From a virus: a stretch of DNA of 64,000 nt. The stretch is from the IMG/VR virus record IMGVR_UViG_3300036770_004143, positions 186,001 through 250,000 of that record, one strand, 5' to 3'. Positions 1 to 8,168 of this stretch are shown here, piece by piece. Under the pieces are notes generated by a model. The model saw only the letters and a list, made by a program, of their open reading frames with translations. It was not told the origin of the DNA and ran no database searches. Position 1 is the stretch's first letter. Each line of letters starts with the position of its first letter. Both the position numbers and the translations under genes were made by a program.

Positions 1-629
1 CAGGGGGAGTTTGGCACAGTTTTTGCACATAACAATACCCCTCCGGAGGGGGCAAAAATAGGGGATAATCCCCAAGCAAAACTGCCCCTACATACCCCCC
101 ATACCATAATTGCCCCTCACATAGTTAAAAAGGGCAATTATGAACTAAAATTGCCCCTCACATACTCAAAAATACTATATACTTTTCCTAGCAAAAAATA
201 ATGAGTTATGGAACAAGGTGGGGGTAGCGAATGTAATGAGCCTGTAATCCCCCATCACCACCCTTCAATTAGCCCATATATTACATATAATGAACCTTTA
301 TTGTCAATATGATATGACACATAGGTATGTCATTATCTATTGTTAGAAATCAAATATGCCCCATTACAATCATATAGTAATTTATACAACCCCCTCTGGG
401 GGTATAAAACAAATTAATACTTATGATATAGTTATAGGGTTTTAGGTGTCTATAATAGGGCAACCATTAAGCCATATGGCTTTTATTATGCCCACACCCA
501 GACCATAATCAGTAGGGGAAATAAGTTTGAACGCAGCAACCCGCCAAACAGATGCGGTAGCATCGTGTGGGGGTGGGGGGATGTGAGAAAACTTATTTCT
601 TGATATATTTATGTAATAAAACATATAGT
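1..629. other. Gene-poor region with C-tract palindromes
   Basis: No convincing gene is seen. The stretch holds a 14-bp perfect palindrome at 38-51 (CCCCTCCGGAGGGG), an 11-bp hairpin pairing 105-115 with 132-142, a 15-bp direct repeat (109-123 and 150-164) and an ACCCCC/GGGGGT hairpin at 389-403. A 60-codon antisense frame at 442-624 has no family resemblance and is taken as chance. The first gene starts at 630. The role is unknown; a regulatory or replication segment is possible. Confidence 0.6.
606..612 (+). promoter_or_regulatory. TATTTAT element before the muramidase-like gene
   Basis: TATTTAT lies 17 nt before the ATG at 630 and is followed by TAATAAA. It matches the putative late-promoter class found before about 15 other genes here. 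Confidence 0.4.
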
Positions 630-1406
630 ATGAGAAATAGATTAAATGAGCAAGTGAATAGGTTCAAACAAATAATGAATGTCATTAGTGAGAATACAAA
701 TGATAATGTTGATTTTGTTACATTAACTGGACAAGTGATAGATCAGTTAGAAGGTGGATATTACCATCCAGATATGAGGTATAGATTAAAAGGTGATTGG
801 TCTAAGTATGGTAATTCTGGTGAAACTATGTTTGGGATTGATAGATTAAGAGGTGGTTCAATCAATACAACTTCTGCTGGTAGGGAGTTCTGGACTTTAA
901 TTGATAATGCTAATGCAAAGAATACTTGGGATTGGAATTATAAAGGTGGTCAATTGGGTGATAGGTTAAAGGTATTGGCTGCACAAATGATGAAACCACA
1001 GTTTGATTTATATATGAGGAAATATCTTACACCAGAAGCACAGAAGATTGTTAATAGTAGTAAAGCATTGACATTTAATTTCATCTATGCCACTTGGAAT
1101 GGTCCAGGTTGGTTTAAGAAGTTTGCAAATAAGTTTAATGAAGATGTTAAAAAGAATTTAAGTATTGGAGAACTTGTTGGTAAAGTTCTTGAATATAGAA
1201 GAGATAGTGGTAATAGAATTATTGTTGATACTGGAAAGAAGTTAGAGAAGATATTACCAAATATTGAAAACATTAATATTTCTCCCCTATCAACAGGTTC
1301 ATCATCAGATACAGGTATTACATCAAGTGATAATAAACAACCAGGTTTTATTGATATGTTATATGATAAGTTCTTGGCTTCACAAAAGGCATCAAATAAG
1401 GCATAG
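630..1406 (+). CDS. Muramidase-like (GH108-type) protein
   Basis: The 258-residue product has LEGGYYHPDM near residue 40, a Gly-rich GETMFGIDR segment shortly after, and an ATWNGPGWFKKFA segment near residue 160. This order resembles GH108 muramidases, where the Glu of an EGGY motif is catalytic and a GGxTxxGIT-like motif follows. The last 50 residues are Ser/Thr-rich. It would cut peptidoglycan as an endolysin or as a virion-borne lysozyme. No signal peptide is visible. The ATG at 630 is preferred to an in-frame upstream start at 567, which lies in the palindrome-rich region and adds non-homologous residues. A terminator-like hairpin follows. Confidence 0.5.
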   Translation: MRNRLNEQVNRFKQIMNVISENTNDNVDFVTLTGQVIDQLEGGYYHPDMRYRLKGDWSKYGNSGETMFGIDRLRGGSINTTSAGREFWTLIDNANAKNTWDWNYKGGQLGDRLKVLAAQMMKPQFDLYMRKYLTPEAQKIVNSSKALTFNFIYATWNGPGWFKKFANKFNEDVKKNLSIGELVGKVLEYRRDSGNRIIVDTGKKLEKILPNIENINISPLSTGSSSDTGITSSDNKQPGFIDMLYDKFLASQKASNKA

Positions 1407-1490
1407 AATTGCATTGTGCTTAACTTTATGATATGTTTTGCTATTGGTGCTTGTCTTTTATTATAGTGTGTCTTAAATTGCCTTAAAATA

Positions 1491-1523
1491 AGAAAACCCC
1501 CATATTGTTATATATGAGGGGTT
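1491..1523. terminator. Bidirectional terminator-like hairpin
   Basis: An AACCCC...GGGGTT hairpin with an AT-rich upper stem lies between two convergent genes. It has A-rich and T-rich flanks on the appropriate sides. Confidence 0.6.
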
Positions 1524-1546
1524 CTTTGTTTAAATGAAAAAAGCAA

Positions 1547-1966
1547 TTAAAGAATAATAAATCCCTTGTTAATTAAATACTCCTGGTTCTCATAATGTTT
1601 CTGGATTTGTTCCTCCCTGGTTAAATTGTGATATGATACAGCTAGTTTGTTCTGAATCAATCCCTCATTAATGTTTAACCCATCCTTTGTGAATACAGTT
1701 GCCAATAATCTACCATACTTCTCACGCTTGTCAAGCACAGTCTTTATTGTAACCTTATCCCCAACCTTTAAATTATCAAACAAATACCTTGTGGCCATAA
1801 TTGCCTGTAATCTTAATAATGGATCCTCTGATGTCATCTCTGGTGTGTCCAATCCATACAACCTAATCTTGGTCTCATTCATAAACATGTAAAAACCCAA
1901 ATCAATGTCCAGGATTAAACTGTCCCCATCAATGATTCGCTTTACTGTTGCTTTGTATTCATACAT
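1547..1966 (-). CDS. Staphylococcal nuclease-like (SNase) endonuclease
   Basis: The 139-residue product carries the SNase core: IDGDSL near residue 13, RLYGLDTPE near residue 33 and KYGRLLATVF near residue 80. The two Arg and the Glu equivalent to R35, R87 and E43 of micrococcal nuclease are present. The family hydrolyses DNA and RNA in a calcium-dependent reaction. No signal peptide is seen, so the protein probably acts in the cytoplasm or virion. The ATG at 1966 is preferred because the 12 extra upstream residues lie outside the domain. A TATTTAT element lies 17 nt upstream. Confidence 0.9.
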   Translation of the reverse strand: MYEYKATVKRIIDGDSLILDIDLGFYMFMNETKIRLYGLDTPEMTSEDPLLRLQAIMATRYLFDNLKVGDKVTIKTVLDKREKYGRLLATVFTKDGLNINEGLIQNKLAVSYHNLTREEQIQKHYENQEYLINKGFIIL

Positions 1967-1982
1967 AATCTTATAGTTTATT

Positions 1983-1989
1983 ATAAATA
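1983..1989 (-). promoter_or_regulatory. TATTTAT element before the SNase gene
   Basis: TATTTATAATAAA lies on the coding strand just upstream of the ATG at 1966. It belongs to the putative late-promoter class. Confidence 0.35.
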
Positions 1990-2026
1990 TGTTTAGATGC
2001 AAAAGTTTGTTTTACCTATATGGTAT

Positions 2027-3121
2027 TTAGGTGCAATTTTCATGTTTCATATTAACCTTTGTGTTTAAATATTCTTTAATTTTTTTTGTAAGCCTGTCTC
2101 TACTAACTCTCACATCTTTATTTAATTCTTTATAAATTTTATAAAAACTAACACCTTCTTCATATTGTTTAGCAGCTTTAGCTATAACCAATTCATCTAA
2201 TACAAAATGTTCAAACTCAACATTGTATTTGTTTTTTAATTTTTTTCTAATCTGTGAACCACTAAACCCAGTCTTTTTTTCAATTTCTTTAATAGTTAAA
2301 CCTTTCTGGAACATTTCAAATGCTAAAAGTATATCAGATTCTAACATATAAACTTTTGATTTATATTTATTATCAATATTAAAATTCTTTTTTAATTTAC
2401 GTGTTATTTGAGCTCTACTAAATCTAGTCTTTTTTTCAATTTCACTAAAATTAAACCCATTTTGATACATTTCAAACACCAAAAGTATATCAGATTCTGA
2501 CATGTGTTCACCTTTATATCTTTTTGGTTCTAATTTATCGTATTTAATATTTGACCATAAATAACCATATGCTATTCCACCAGTTTTACATGCTCTACTT
2601 ATTAACCTATTACATAAAGGCAAACCTAACTCTTTAATTAATAAGTTTTGAGATTCAAAAGATTTAATATAATCACCATTCAAAGAATATTGATAAGTTT
2701 CAACTGATTTGTGATTTTTCTTACCTGTTTTACCAAAAAAAGGATTTTTTTCACCTTTAAAAACACCACTCAAAAGACTTCTTTCTCTAACTTTAATACA
2801 AACTTCTTGAGTATGTTTATAACCCTTTCTAACACCATCACCACCATTTGTTTGATTTTTTAAAATGAAACCTCTTTCTTTATGTAATCTTATTTCTTCT
2901 ATTTCAGCAAAATCACCTTTATCTTTTTCTACTTCACAAATAAGTGAAATTTTTAAATCATTATAACCATATTTACTAAGCCAATTATATAATTTAGTTT
3001 TTTTATTTTTTTTAGAATTATATATATGTTGTCTAAACCTAAGTTCCAATGATTTTTCTGTTTTACCAATATAAATCACATTTGGGTTATTTTCATAAAA
3101 TATTTTATATATTTTTACCAT
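2027..3121 (-). CDS. GIY-YIG homing endonuclease with duplicated DNA-binding repeats
   Basis: The 364-residue product starts with a GIY-YIG-type nuclease domain (KIYKIFYENN, then VIYIGKT, an RFRQH Arg and an EIEEIRL Glu). A NUMOD-like middle follows (GEKNPFFGKTG, YQYSLNGDYIKSFES). The C-terminal third has two copies of an ESDILL-FEM--NG-----IEKKT-FS--QI-RKLK helix-turn-helix-like unit and a third weaker copy. Such genes are selfish mobile elements that cut intron-less or allele-specific target sites. It is free-standing, and I see no intron around it. Base composition is even more AT-rich than in its neighbours. Confidence 0.9.
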   Translation of the reverse strand: MVKIYKIFYENNPNVIYIGKTEKSLELRFRQHIYNSKKNKKTKLYNWLSKYGYNDLKISLICEVEKDKGDFAEIEEIRLHKERGFILKNQTNGGDGVRKGYKHTQEVCIKVRERSLLSGVFKGEKNPFFGKTGKKNHKSVETYQYSLNGDYIKSFESQNLLIKELGLPLCNRLISRACKTGGIAYGYLWSNIKYDKLEPKRYKGEHMSESDILLVFEMYQNGFNFSEIEKKTRFSRAQITRKLKKNFNIDNKYKSKVYMLESDILLAFEMFQKGLTIKEIEKKTGFSGSQIRKKLKNKYNVEFEHFVLDELVIAKAAKQYEEGVSFYKIYKELNKDVRVSRDRLTKKIKEYLNTKVNMKHENCT

Positions 3122-3170
3122 TTTTATAGTTTTTATGTCTTTTTTAGCAACTGAAACTTAATTGTTTTTA

Positions 3171-3398
3171 CTAGTTTAAAATATAACCACCCTCTTTAAG
3201 GATCTTTACCACCTTCTTCTCAACTGTTGTGCAAATGGCTGGTTTATTTGCAATGCTACCAAACTTACCATCAGAAAAGATAATATAATATTTCTCCTTA
3301 TTGTTATCGTAGAACCTTGTAACCTGGCAATATTCATTTTTATCATTTTTGAATATACCATAACGTTTTCCAAGCAATAACATCCATAATCTTTCCAT
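3171..3398 (-). CDS. Unknown 75-residue protein
   Basis: It starts MERLWMLLLGKRYG and ends with a basic KKVVKILKEGG stretch. No family is recognised. The ATG at 3398 is preferred to an upstream ATG that would add a basic tail lying in the promoter-like leader. Upstream, TTTG and a TATCTTAG box resemble a degenerate Bacteroidota promoter. Confidence 0.6.
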   Translation of the reverse strand: MERLWMLLLGKRYGIFKNDKNEYCQVTRFYDNNKEKYYIIFSDGKFGSIANKPAICTTVEKKVVKILKEGGYILN

Positions 3399-3460
3399 AG
3401 TCTTTTGGTTTTGTTTATTTCTCCTGCTAAGATACAAACTTTATCCCAAATACCAAAATA

Positions 3461-3781
3461 TCATTGGGGTTTATTTATATAATCACTATATTTCTTTGTC
3501 TGGATAATAAACATTGTTTCATTCTTTATTGGATATGTCTCCACAAACCATTTGCAATAACTAAAATCCTGCTCCAATACATCAATTATCTTCTTACCCT
3601 TATGTTTGCCAAACCAGAACATATGATCACGACTTAATTTCATTGGGATATTCTTGCTTTGTATATATGTTGATGTTTTTGAATTTGGAAATGTCCTAAC
3701 AAACCAACTACAATAGTTTATATCCTTCTGGAATACATCATCAACCATCTCCCCATTGTATTTGCCAATATAAAACTTCAT
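3461..3781 (-). CDS. Two-repeat protein resembling an exonuclease X C-terminal domain
   Basis: The 106 residues form two tandem copies of the same unit: GKYNGEMVDDVFQKDINYCS near residue 6 and GKHKGKKIIDVLEQDFSYCK near residue 58, each followed by WFV-T-P. The (F/Y)GK-KG---DV----Y--W pattern is that of the small domain found at the C-terminus of some DEDD exonucleases. No nuclease domain is present, so a nucleic-acid-binding accessory role is an inference. Confidence 0.5.
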   Translation of the reverse strand: MKFYIGKYNGEMVDDVFQKDINYCSWFVRTFPNSKTSTYIQSKNIPMKLSRDHMFWFGKHKGKKIIDVLEQDFSYCKWFVETYPIKNETMFIIQTKKYSDYINKPQ

Positions 3782-3787
3782 ATCATT

Positions 3788-4081
3788 TTATTTATACATC
3801 TCCGGATAATCATCCATTAATTGTTTTTTAATCTTGTTTCTACCCAAATTAACCAATTCATTATAATTACCACTATCTATAATCCCAACTGATAATTGTA
3901 TGAAATCAGGCTGGGGATTGCCCAAATGTTTTATCATTGTCTCAGCAATTAAATAATTTTCTGGGGCAACCCTAAATGATATATTTGGATTATAGAATTG
4001 TTCAAAATAATGATATTTCTCATCCAGTTCCCTTATATCAATCATTTGCTCAATTTTATTTTTTAAGTAAAGCTGTTTCAT
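3788..4081 (-). CDS. Unknown 97-residue protein
   Basis: The product begins MKQLYLKNKIEQMIDIRELD and is mostly helical by eye. No family is recognised. Starting at 4081 places the gene 4 nt after the stop of the next gene upstream, consistent with an operon on the minus strand. A longer frame to 4126 would overlap that gene. Confidence 0.55.
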   Translation of the reverse strand: MKQLYLKNKIEQMIDIRELDEKYHYFEQFYNPNISFRVAPENYLIAETMIKHLGNPQPDFIQLSVGIIDSGNYNELVNLGRNKIKKQLMDDYPEMYK

Positions 4082-4085
4082 ATTT

Positions 4086-4493
4086 TTATTCGTAATAAAA
4101 TTCATCCAATATAACCTTCCAATCATTTATCTGCCCATCAGAATCAATGTCCATAATAATATAATCACCCCAACCATCCTTCTTTGGAGATAACATCCTG
4201 GGAACATAATCCCTAATCTTCTTTATTAACTCCATATTGCTATCAAGAAGTTTATATGTCCCATTATCACATACCTTATAATGCGTGGTTGCCCTAACCC
4301 CCTGGGTCCAGTTTACAATCTTTCCAGTATTGATGTTTATCAATGGCTTCCAACAATCCCCATCCCTACAAGGAATGTTACCATCCTTATCCTCAATCCC
4401 ATTCATTATACCATCATCCCAGCGTCTTACACCAGCCTCAACAAACAAATACTCAATGTCAAACTCTTTTGTAACTGTGAATTTTGCTTTCAT
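4086..4493 (-). CDS. Unknown 135-residue protein
   Basis: It is acidic and Trp-rich, with a DGIMNGIEDKDGNIPCRDGD segment and a C-terminal MDIDSDGQINDWKVILDEF that looks like a calcium-loop sequence (D-D-D-Q-N). No family is recognised. It overlaps the last codon of the first gene of the small-paralog array by 4 nt (ATGA). Confidence 0.6.
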   Translation of the reverse strand: MKAKFTVTKEFDIEYLFVEAGVRRWDDGIMNGIEDKDGNIPCRDGDCWKPLININTGKIVNWTQGVRATTHYKVCDNGTYKLLDSNMELIKKIRDYVPRMLSPKKDGWGDYIIMDIDSDGQINDWKVILDEFYYE

Positions 4494-4699
4494 AATTTAT
4501 TGTTTTTTTTAATTTGTTTTTTAATCCCGTGATTTACACTAGAAAAGGGAATTTGTCTTTGTCCTGGATCAAAAACTATAAAATCATATATATAAGAACA
4601 TTCATAATGACTTCTATGTGTGCTAATAAGATTAACTATCTTATTGTGTGTTCCATTACTATTGAATGCTAAATTAATATTTTTTTTAATATTCTTCAT
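4490..4699 (-). CDS. Array A small paralog, 69 aa
   Basis: Last gene of the array in transcription order. It has the MKNI start but a diverged middle (FDPGQRQIPFSS) and a basic tail IKKQIKKNNKL. Confidence 0.6.
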   Translation of the reverse strand: MKNIKKNINLAFNSNGTHNKIVNLISTHRSHYECSYIYDFIVFDPGQRQIPFSSVNHGIKKQIKKNNKL

Positions 4700-4889
4700 G
4701 TTGTTTTTCTAATTCATTTTCAATCTGACTATATAGTGTAATCTTTAATATATCTCTTACACCATTAAGAGTTTTATCACTCACACTATTATATACATTG
4801 GCTTTAAGACAATCATCTGTTCTTGTTAGAGATTTAGCCAATCTAAAAAAGTTTATCTTATCACCAATACTTGTTCTAATATTTCTCAT
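4686..4889 (-). CDS. Array A small paralog, 67 aa
   Basis: Start chosen at MRNIRTSIGDKIN, although an ATG lies one codon upstream (4892). The C-terminus reads QIENELEKQHEEY and overlaps the next gene. Confidence 0.65.
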   Translation of the reverse strand: MRNIRTSIGDKINFFRLAKSLTRTDDCLKANVYNSVSDKTLNGVRDILKITLYSQIENELEKQHEEY

Positions 4890-5082
4890 CATTCCTATTT
4901 AAATTAGTATCATTCTGGTCAAGTATTGAAGCCTTGAATACTGTTCCTCTTACACCAAGAAGAGCATATTCAACAACAATATCATATAGATCAGGCCCAA
5001 CACTATTTATTGTTTTTTGGTCATATTTATCCCACCTAATGTTGTTTAGAATATAACCAATTTTTGCATTAACATTTCTCAT
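4876..5082 (-). CDS. Array A small paralog, 68 aa
   Basis: MRNVNAKIGYILN start, GVRGTVFKASILDQN core. It shares a G-V-R-(G/D) signature with the gene at 4686, so the two are close relatives. Confidence 0.65.
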   Translation of the reverse strand: MRNVNAKIGYILNNIRWDKYDQKTINSVGPDLYDIVVEYALLGVRGTVFKASILDQNDTNLNRNDEKY

Positions 5083-5271
5083 CTATTTGTTTTTTAAATT
5101 ATCCTCAACCTGGTCAGATATTGAAATCCTTGCTATAGCACTTACACCAATAAAAGGATTAGTTATATTGCCAATTACATTTTCCATAACGTAACCATTT
5201 ATTCTTGGCCTACACTTGTACCATCTAAAAGCATTTATCTTATCAGCAATATTTCTTTTAACATTTCTCAT
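5083..5271 (-). CDS. Array A small paralog, 62 aa
   Basis: MRNVKRNIADKIN start and ISDQVEDNLKNK end. It abuts both neighbours with no spacer. The C-terminus is nearly the same as that of the gene at 5272. Confidence 0.65.
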   Translation of the reverse strand: MRNVKRNIADKINAFRWYKCRPRINGYVMENVIGNITNPFIGVSAIARISISDQVEDNLKNK

Positions 5272-5463
5272 CTATTTGTTTTTTAAATTATTCTCAACCT
5301 GGTTAAATATTGAACTCCTTAATACACCGCTTGCACCATGAATAGTAACTTCAACCACATTGGTATATACGTCAATTGCAATGTAATCATCTATTTTTAT
5401 TTTATGCATACCCCGAATAAAATCAAGTATATCATCACCAATCTTTCCTCTAAAATTTATCAT
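5272..5463 (-). CDS. Array A small paralog, 63 aa
   Basis: MINFRGKIGDDIL start and IFNQVENNLKNK end. The GASGVLRSSIFNQV core matches the GVSAIARISISDQV of its downstream neighbour. Confidence 0.65.
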   Translation of the reverse strand: MINFRGKIGDDILDFIRGMHKIKIDDYIAIDVYTNVVEVTIHGASGVLRSSIFNQVENNLKNK

Positions 5464-5705
5464 TTTTTATAAATTAAATTATTCACCAATTCCATTTTGA
5501 CAGCAGAACTAAATTCAATTTCTCTATTAACTTTACCATTTTGTGTAGAAAGGCAAATTCTAAACATATCTCTTCCACCATCAAGATTTGAATCAATTAG
5601 ATTATGATGTATATTTTCCTCAAAGCCATTTCTATTTTGTTGTTTATACATCCTTTGTATAAAAGTAATTGTAAAATCCCTAATCACCCCTTTTTTATTT
5701 CTCAT
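5460..5705 (-). CDS. Array A small paralog, 81 aa
   Basis: The longest single-unit member. MRNKKGVIRDFTITFIQRM start; the extra length is a C-terminal extension after STQNGKVNREIEFSS. Confidence 0.6.
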   Translation of the reverse strand: MRNKKGVIRDFTITFIQRMYKQQNRNGFEENIHHNLIDSNLDGGRDMFRICLSTQNGKVNREIEFSSAVKMELVNNLIYKK

Positions 5706-5913
5706 AGTTTAATTTGTTTTCAATCACATTACGTACCTCATAACCACTTTGAATTAGAAATATAATTGAAAAATTTACTTTATCTTTCATACTCTGATGA
5801 ACAGTGTTAGTTACTTTATCATTATCTCCAAGAACAACAGATGTGTTTGCTGTAAATTTATTGTGTCTTAAATAATTCATACATTCACTAACACTTGTTC
5901 TAATATTCTTCAT
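5695..5913 (-). CDS. Array A small paralog, 72 aa
   Basis: MKNIRTSVSECMNYLRHNK start resembles the gene at 4686 (MRNIRTSIGD), 1 kb away, so related members are not always adjacent. Ends VIENKLNYEK. Confidence 0.65.
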   Translation of the reverse strand: MKNIRTSVSECMNYLRHNKFTANTSVVLGDNDKVTNTVHQSMKDKVNFSIIFLIQSGYEVRNVIENKLNYEK

Positions 5914-6097
5914 AGTTTAATTTCTTTTTTAAATTATTTTCAATATGAGAATAAACCTGATCTGTTATCTGCATTTCTATATTATAAGATATCATATCCC
6001 CTATCTTACGCCAAGATTTTTGCATAGTGTGATTTGACACTATGTCTAACATTTCAGCACGTAATTTGGCTTGACCTCCAATCTTAATCTTTTTCAT
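5900..6097 (-). CDS. Array A small paralog, 65 aa
   Basis: MKKIKIGGQAKLRAEML start; canonical tail QVYSHIENNLKKKLNYEEY, also used by array B members at 14763-15162. Confidence 0.65.
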   Translation of the reverse strand: MKKIKIGGQAKLRAEMLDIVSNHTMQKSWRKIGDMISYNIEMQITDQVYSHIENNLKKKLNYEEY

Positions 6098-6098
6098 A

Positions 6099-6281
6099 TT
6101 ATTTTTCTAATTTATTTTCAATCTCCTTACACACATCATAAGTAGATTCAATTTTTTTAATGTCATTAGAAATATCCCAAGTACAACCCCAGGCAACACC
6201 ATTTATACGATTAATTGTAATTACAAACATAGCAGCATCAACTCTAGTACGTAAATTAACCTTTTTACTAATATTTTTCAT
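6099..6281 (-). CDS. Array A small paralog, 60 aa
   Basis: Start placed at MKNISKKVNLRT (6281) rather than 6305, because the eight extra residues lie outside the family pattern. Ends CKEIENKLEK. Confidence 0.65.
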   Translation of the reverse strand: MKNISKKVNLRTRVDAAMFVITINRINGVAWGCTWDISNDIKKIESTYDVCKEIENKLEK

Positions 6282-6489
6282 ATATTTGGGTTTTAAGACG
6301 GTCAAGAACCTGGATTATTATATCCTCTTCTATATCAAAGGATCTATCAAGAAGCTGGTATATTACATCCTCTTTTGAATTAAAAGATTTAACTGAAATA
6401 GAAGTCCCAACACAATCAAATACTTTATTTGAAATTTTGTCATGGGTATTACTAAATTTTGCTCCAATTGTGTAATGAATATTCTTCAT
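6268..6489 (-). CDS. Array A small paralog, 73 aa
   Basis: MKNIHYTIGAKFSN start. An internal duplication is visible: DVIYQLLDRSFDIEEDIIIQ repeats the -I-QLLDR/-IIQVLDR element. Confidence 0.65.
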   Translation of the reverse strand: MKNIHYTIGAKFSNTHDKISNKVFDCVGTSISVKSFNSKEDVIYQLLDRSFDIEEDIIIQVLDRLKTQIYEKY

Positions 6490-6671
6490 TCTATTTGTTT
6501 TTTTACTTTTTCTACAACCTCTCTATATAAAGGTAAAGTTCTTAACCAAACTACTGAAAAAATAACATTGTTTGCACAATCATAAGTCTTGTGTTCAACA
6601 CAGTCAACTGCATTATTTAATCTTTTCCTATAGGGAAAATTAAAACTAATATCATACTTTATATTATTCAT
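6486..6671 (-). CDS. Array A small paralog, 61 aa
   Basis: MNNIKYDISFNFPYRKRLN start, DCVEHKTYDCANNVIFSVVW middle, VVEKVKKQIE end. ATGA-type overlap with the gene at 6268. Confidence 0.65.
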   Translation of the reverse strand: MNNIKYDISFNFPYRKRLNNAVDCVEHKTYDCANNVIFSVVWLRTLPLYREVVEKVKKQIE

Positions 6672-6852
6672 TGTTGCCTATTATTAAATTATTTTCAACT
6701 TCAAGCCAGTGAACATCACTATTTTCTTTATACATTTTACTTCTTATTTTAACTTCTAAATTAGAGCATAATTTATTGGACACCCTAGCCTGTAACCTCT
6801 CCTGGAATATACTCCATATATCATCTAATTTTTTTTCAAAAATGTTCTCCAT
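6664..6852 (-). CDS. Array A small paralog, 62 aa
   Basis: MENIFEKKLDDIWSIFQERL start; LEVENNLIIGNNE end. Closest relative is the upstream neighbour (MENIGVKNFQKWDMIW). Confidence 0.65.
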   Translation of the reverse strand: MENIFEKKLDDIWSIFQERLQARVSNKLCSNLEVKIRSKMYKENSDVHWLEVENNLIIGNNE

Positions 6853-7042
6853 AATTATGTTTTTTTAAATTATTTAAAGTCTGAAAATACACCTGGTTCT
6901 CTGTCTGAGCCAATATATTGAAAAATGCCTTATCCCTTATCTTATCTTCCAAAAGATAATTTACTTTCTTGGACAACTTAGCCAGTAAATGCTCCCAAAT
7001 CATATCCCATTTCTGAAAATTCTTTACACCAATGTTCTCCAT
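6836..7042 (-). CDS. Array A small paralog, 68 aa
   Basis: MENIGVKNFQKWDMIWEHLL start and QVYFQTLNNLKKHNYGEHF end. It shares the W-xxIW-x-x-L-x-A/R motif with the gene at 6664. Confidence 0.65.
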   Translation of the reverse strand: MENIGVKNFQKWDMIWEHLLAKLSKKVNYLLEDKIRDKAFFNILAQTENQVYFQTLNNLKKHNYGEHF

Positions 7043-7044
7043 GA

Positions 7045-7227
7045 TTATTTTTTTACGTTATTTTTAATAAGTGAATAAAACTGGTGACTTACCTCAACTA
7101 GCATATTATCATAAACCCTACCCATTATATTTTGTAAACAGAAATCCATTTTCTTATATACCTTTATATTTAAAGGCGAATGTAATTTGTTAGTTATTTT
7201 CAAATCAATTTTACTAATATTTATCAT
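7045..7227 (-). CDS. Array A small paralog, 60 aa
   Basis: MINISKIDLKITNKLH start; QFYSLIKNNVKK end. Confidence 0.65.
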   Translation of the reverse strand: MINISKIDLKITNKLHSPLNIKVYKKMDFCLQNIMGRVYDNMLVEVSHQFYSLIKNNVKK

Positions 7228-7399
7228 ATATTGTATGTTTTACATTGTTTAAGATAGTTTTTGTGTTTTCATAAATTGAGTTTATTTTCTCATCTGTTAT
7301 TTTATTCTTTATATCCTGATCAAAAAATACTGTTTTATATGCCATCTTTTGTGTAAAAGAAACCCCCCTATCTGCCAATATGTATTTAATATTTTTCAT
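7214..7399 (-). CDS. Array A small paralog, 61 aa
   Basis: MKNIKYILADRGVSFTQKM start; TILNNVKHTIYDKY end. Overlaps the downstream gene by 14 nt. Confidence 0.65.
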   Translation of the reverse strand: MKNIKYILADRGVSFTQKMAYKTVFFDQDIKNKITDEKINSIYENTKTILNNVKHTIYDKY

Positions 7400-7587
7400 T
7401 TATTTTTTTTTAATTTACTACCAATCACCAAACAAACTGGTAAACTTGTTTGCGTAAATAATAGTCTGTTAATAGGGCTATTACTCCTACTGGTTCTATC
7501 CCAGGCATAACCCACAACATAATCAAATAACTTATATAAGATTTTACCACGTGTTTTTATATCAATTTCATGACTAATATTCCTCAT
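7396..7587 (-). CDS. Array A small paralog, 63 aa
   Basis: MRNISHEIDIKTRGKILYKL start; LVIGSKLKKNK end. ATGA-type overlap with the gene at 7214. Confidence 0.65.
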   Translation of the reverse strand: MRNISHEIDIKTRGKILYKLFDYVVGYAWDRTSRSNSPINRLLFTQTSLPVCLVIGSKLKKNK

Positions 7588-7798
7588 CTACGTTAATATT
7601 TAAGACCTCTATATTATTCCAGCCATTATTCAAAACATCCCAGTATATTGGGTGTTTCACTTCCATATTAAGATTACGACTAACAGCATTATTTATTATA
7701 CCACGAATATAACTAGCAACATGATAAGATATTTTATCCGAAGTGTCATTACGCTTAGTATTAACCCTATTACCAATTATAGAGTTAACCCTCTTCAT
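7574..7798 (-). CDS. Array A small paralog, 74 aa
   Basis: MKRVNSIIGNRVNTKRND start. The tail after the NNG-N segment is acidic (INVDEEY), unlike the Lys-rich tails of most members. Confidence 0.6.
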   Translation of the reverse strand: MKRVNSIIGNRVNTKRNDTSDKISYHVASYIRGIINNAVSRNLNMEVKHPIYWDVLNNGWNNIEVLNINVDEEY

Positions 7799-7980
7799 AA
7801 CTTTACATTTTGTTTTACTTGTTTCACTACCCTATCCCTTACTTTATTAGATACCTTATCACTTACTTTATTACATACCTTATCACTTAATTCATTACAT
7901 ACTTCATTACTTACTTTAACTCCAAAACTAATTCTCCTCTTGTACAACTTTTCATGAATCTGATTAGAAAAACTGTTCAT
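7795..7980 (-). CDS. Array A small paralog, 61 aa, with 4-residue repeat
   Basis: MNSFSNQIHEKLYKRRI start. The C-terminal half is a degenerate four-residue repeat (NELSDKVCNKVSDKVSNKV), so valine recurs every fourth position. This suggests a long amphipathic helix and expansion by short-unit slippage. Confidence 0.65.
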   Translation of the reverse strand: MNSFSNQIHEKLYKRRISFGVKVSNEVCNELSDKVCNKVSDKVSNKVRDRVVKQVKQNVKL

Positions 7981-8168
7981 AACTTTACATTTAGTTTTAC
8001 TTGATTCACTCCTTGATTCATTATTTTATTGCTTATCACTCCTTCATCCCCTGCTTTAGCCCTTACTGTAAGCCTAACATTATCACTAACTTTATCCCAC
8101 GCTTCATCACCCAAACCAATTCTCATCTTATATAATGTAAAATGAATCTGATTACAAATATTTTTCAT
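7977..8168 (-). CDS. Array A small paralog, 63 aa
   Basis: First gene of the array in transcription order. MKNICNQIHFTLYKMRIGLG closely matches the start of the next gene, so these two are a recent duplication. Ends NQVKLNVKL. Confidence 0.65.
   Translation of the reverse strand: MKNICNQIHFTLYKMRIGLGDEAWDKVSDNVRLTVRAKAGDEGVISNKIMNQGVNQVKLNVKL

Larger units (their letters stand above)
4490..8168 (-). repeat. Tandem array A of 19 small paralogous genes
   Basis: Nineteen consecutive minus-strand genes of 60-81 codons start MKNI, MRNV, MENI or close variants. They share a pattern of an N-terminal N-I/V-x3-I-x2-K/R segment, a very variable middle, and a C-terminal Q-V/I-x3-(V/I/L)-x-N-x-L-K. Most overlap the next gene by 4-30 nt (often ATGA) or abut it. 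Valine and isoleucine recur every 3-4 residues, suggesting amphipathic helices. No known domain is recognised. The family must have grown by repeated duplication and diversification. Confidence 0.85.

Noticed and set aside
2027-3121. Intron carrying the GIY-YIG gene
   Set aside because: Flanking genes are complete and unrelated, so the endonuclease is free-standing.
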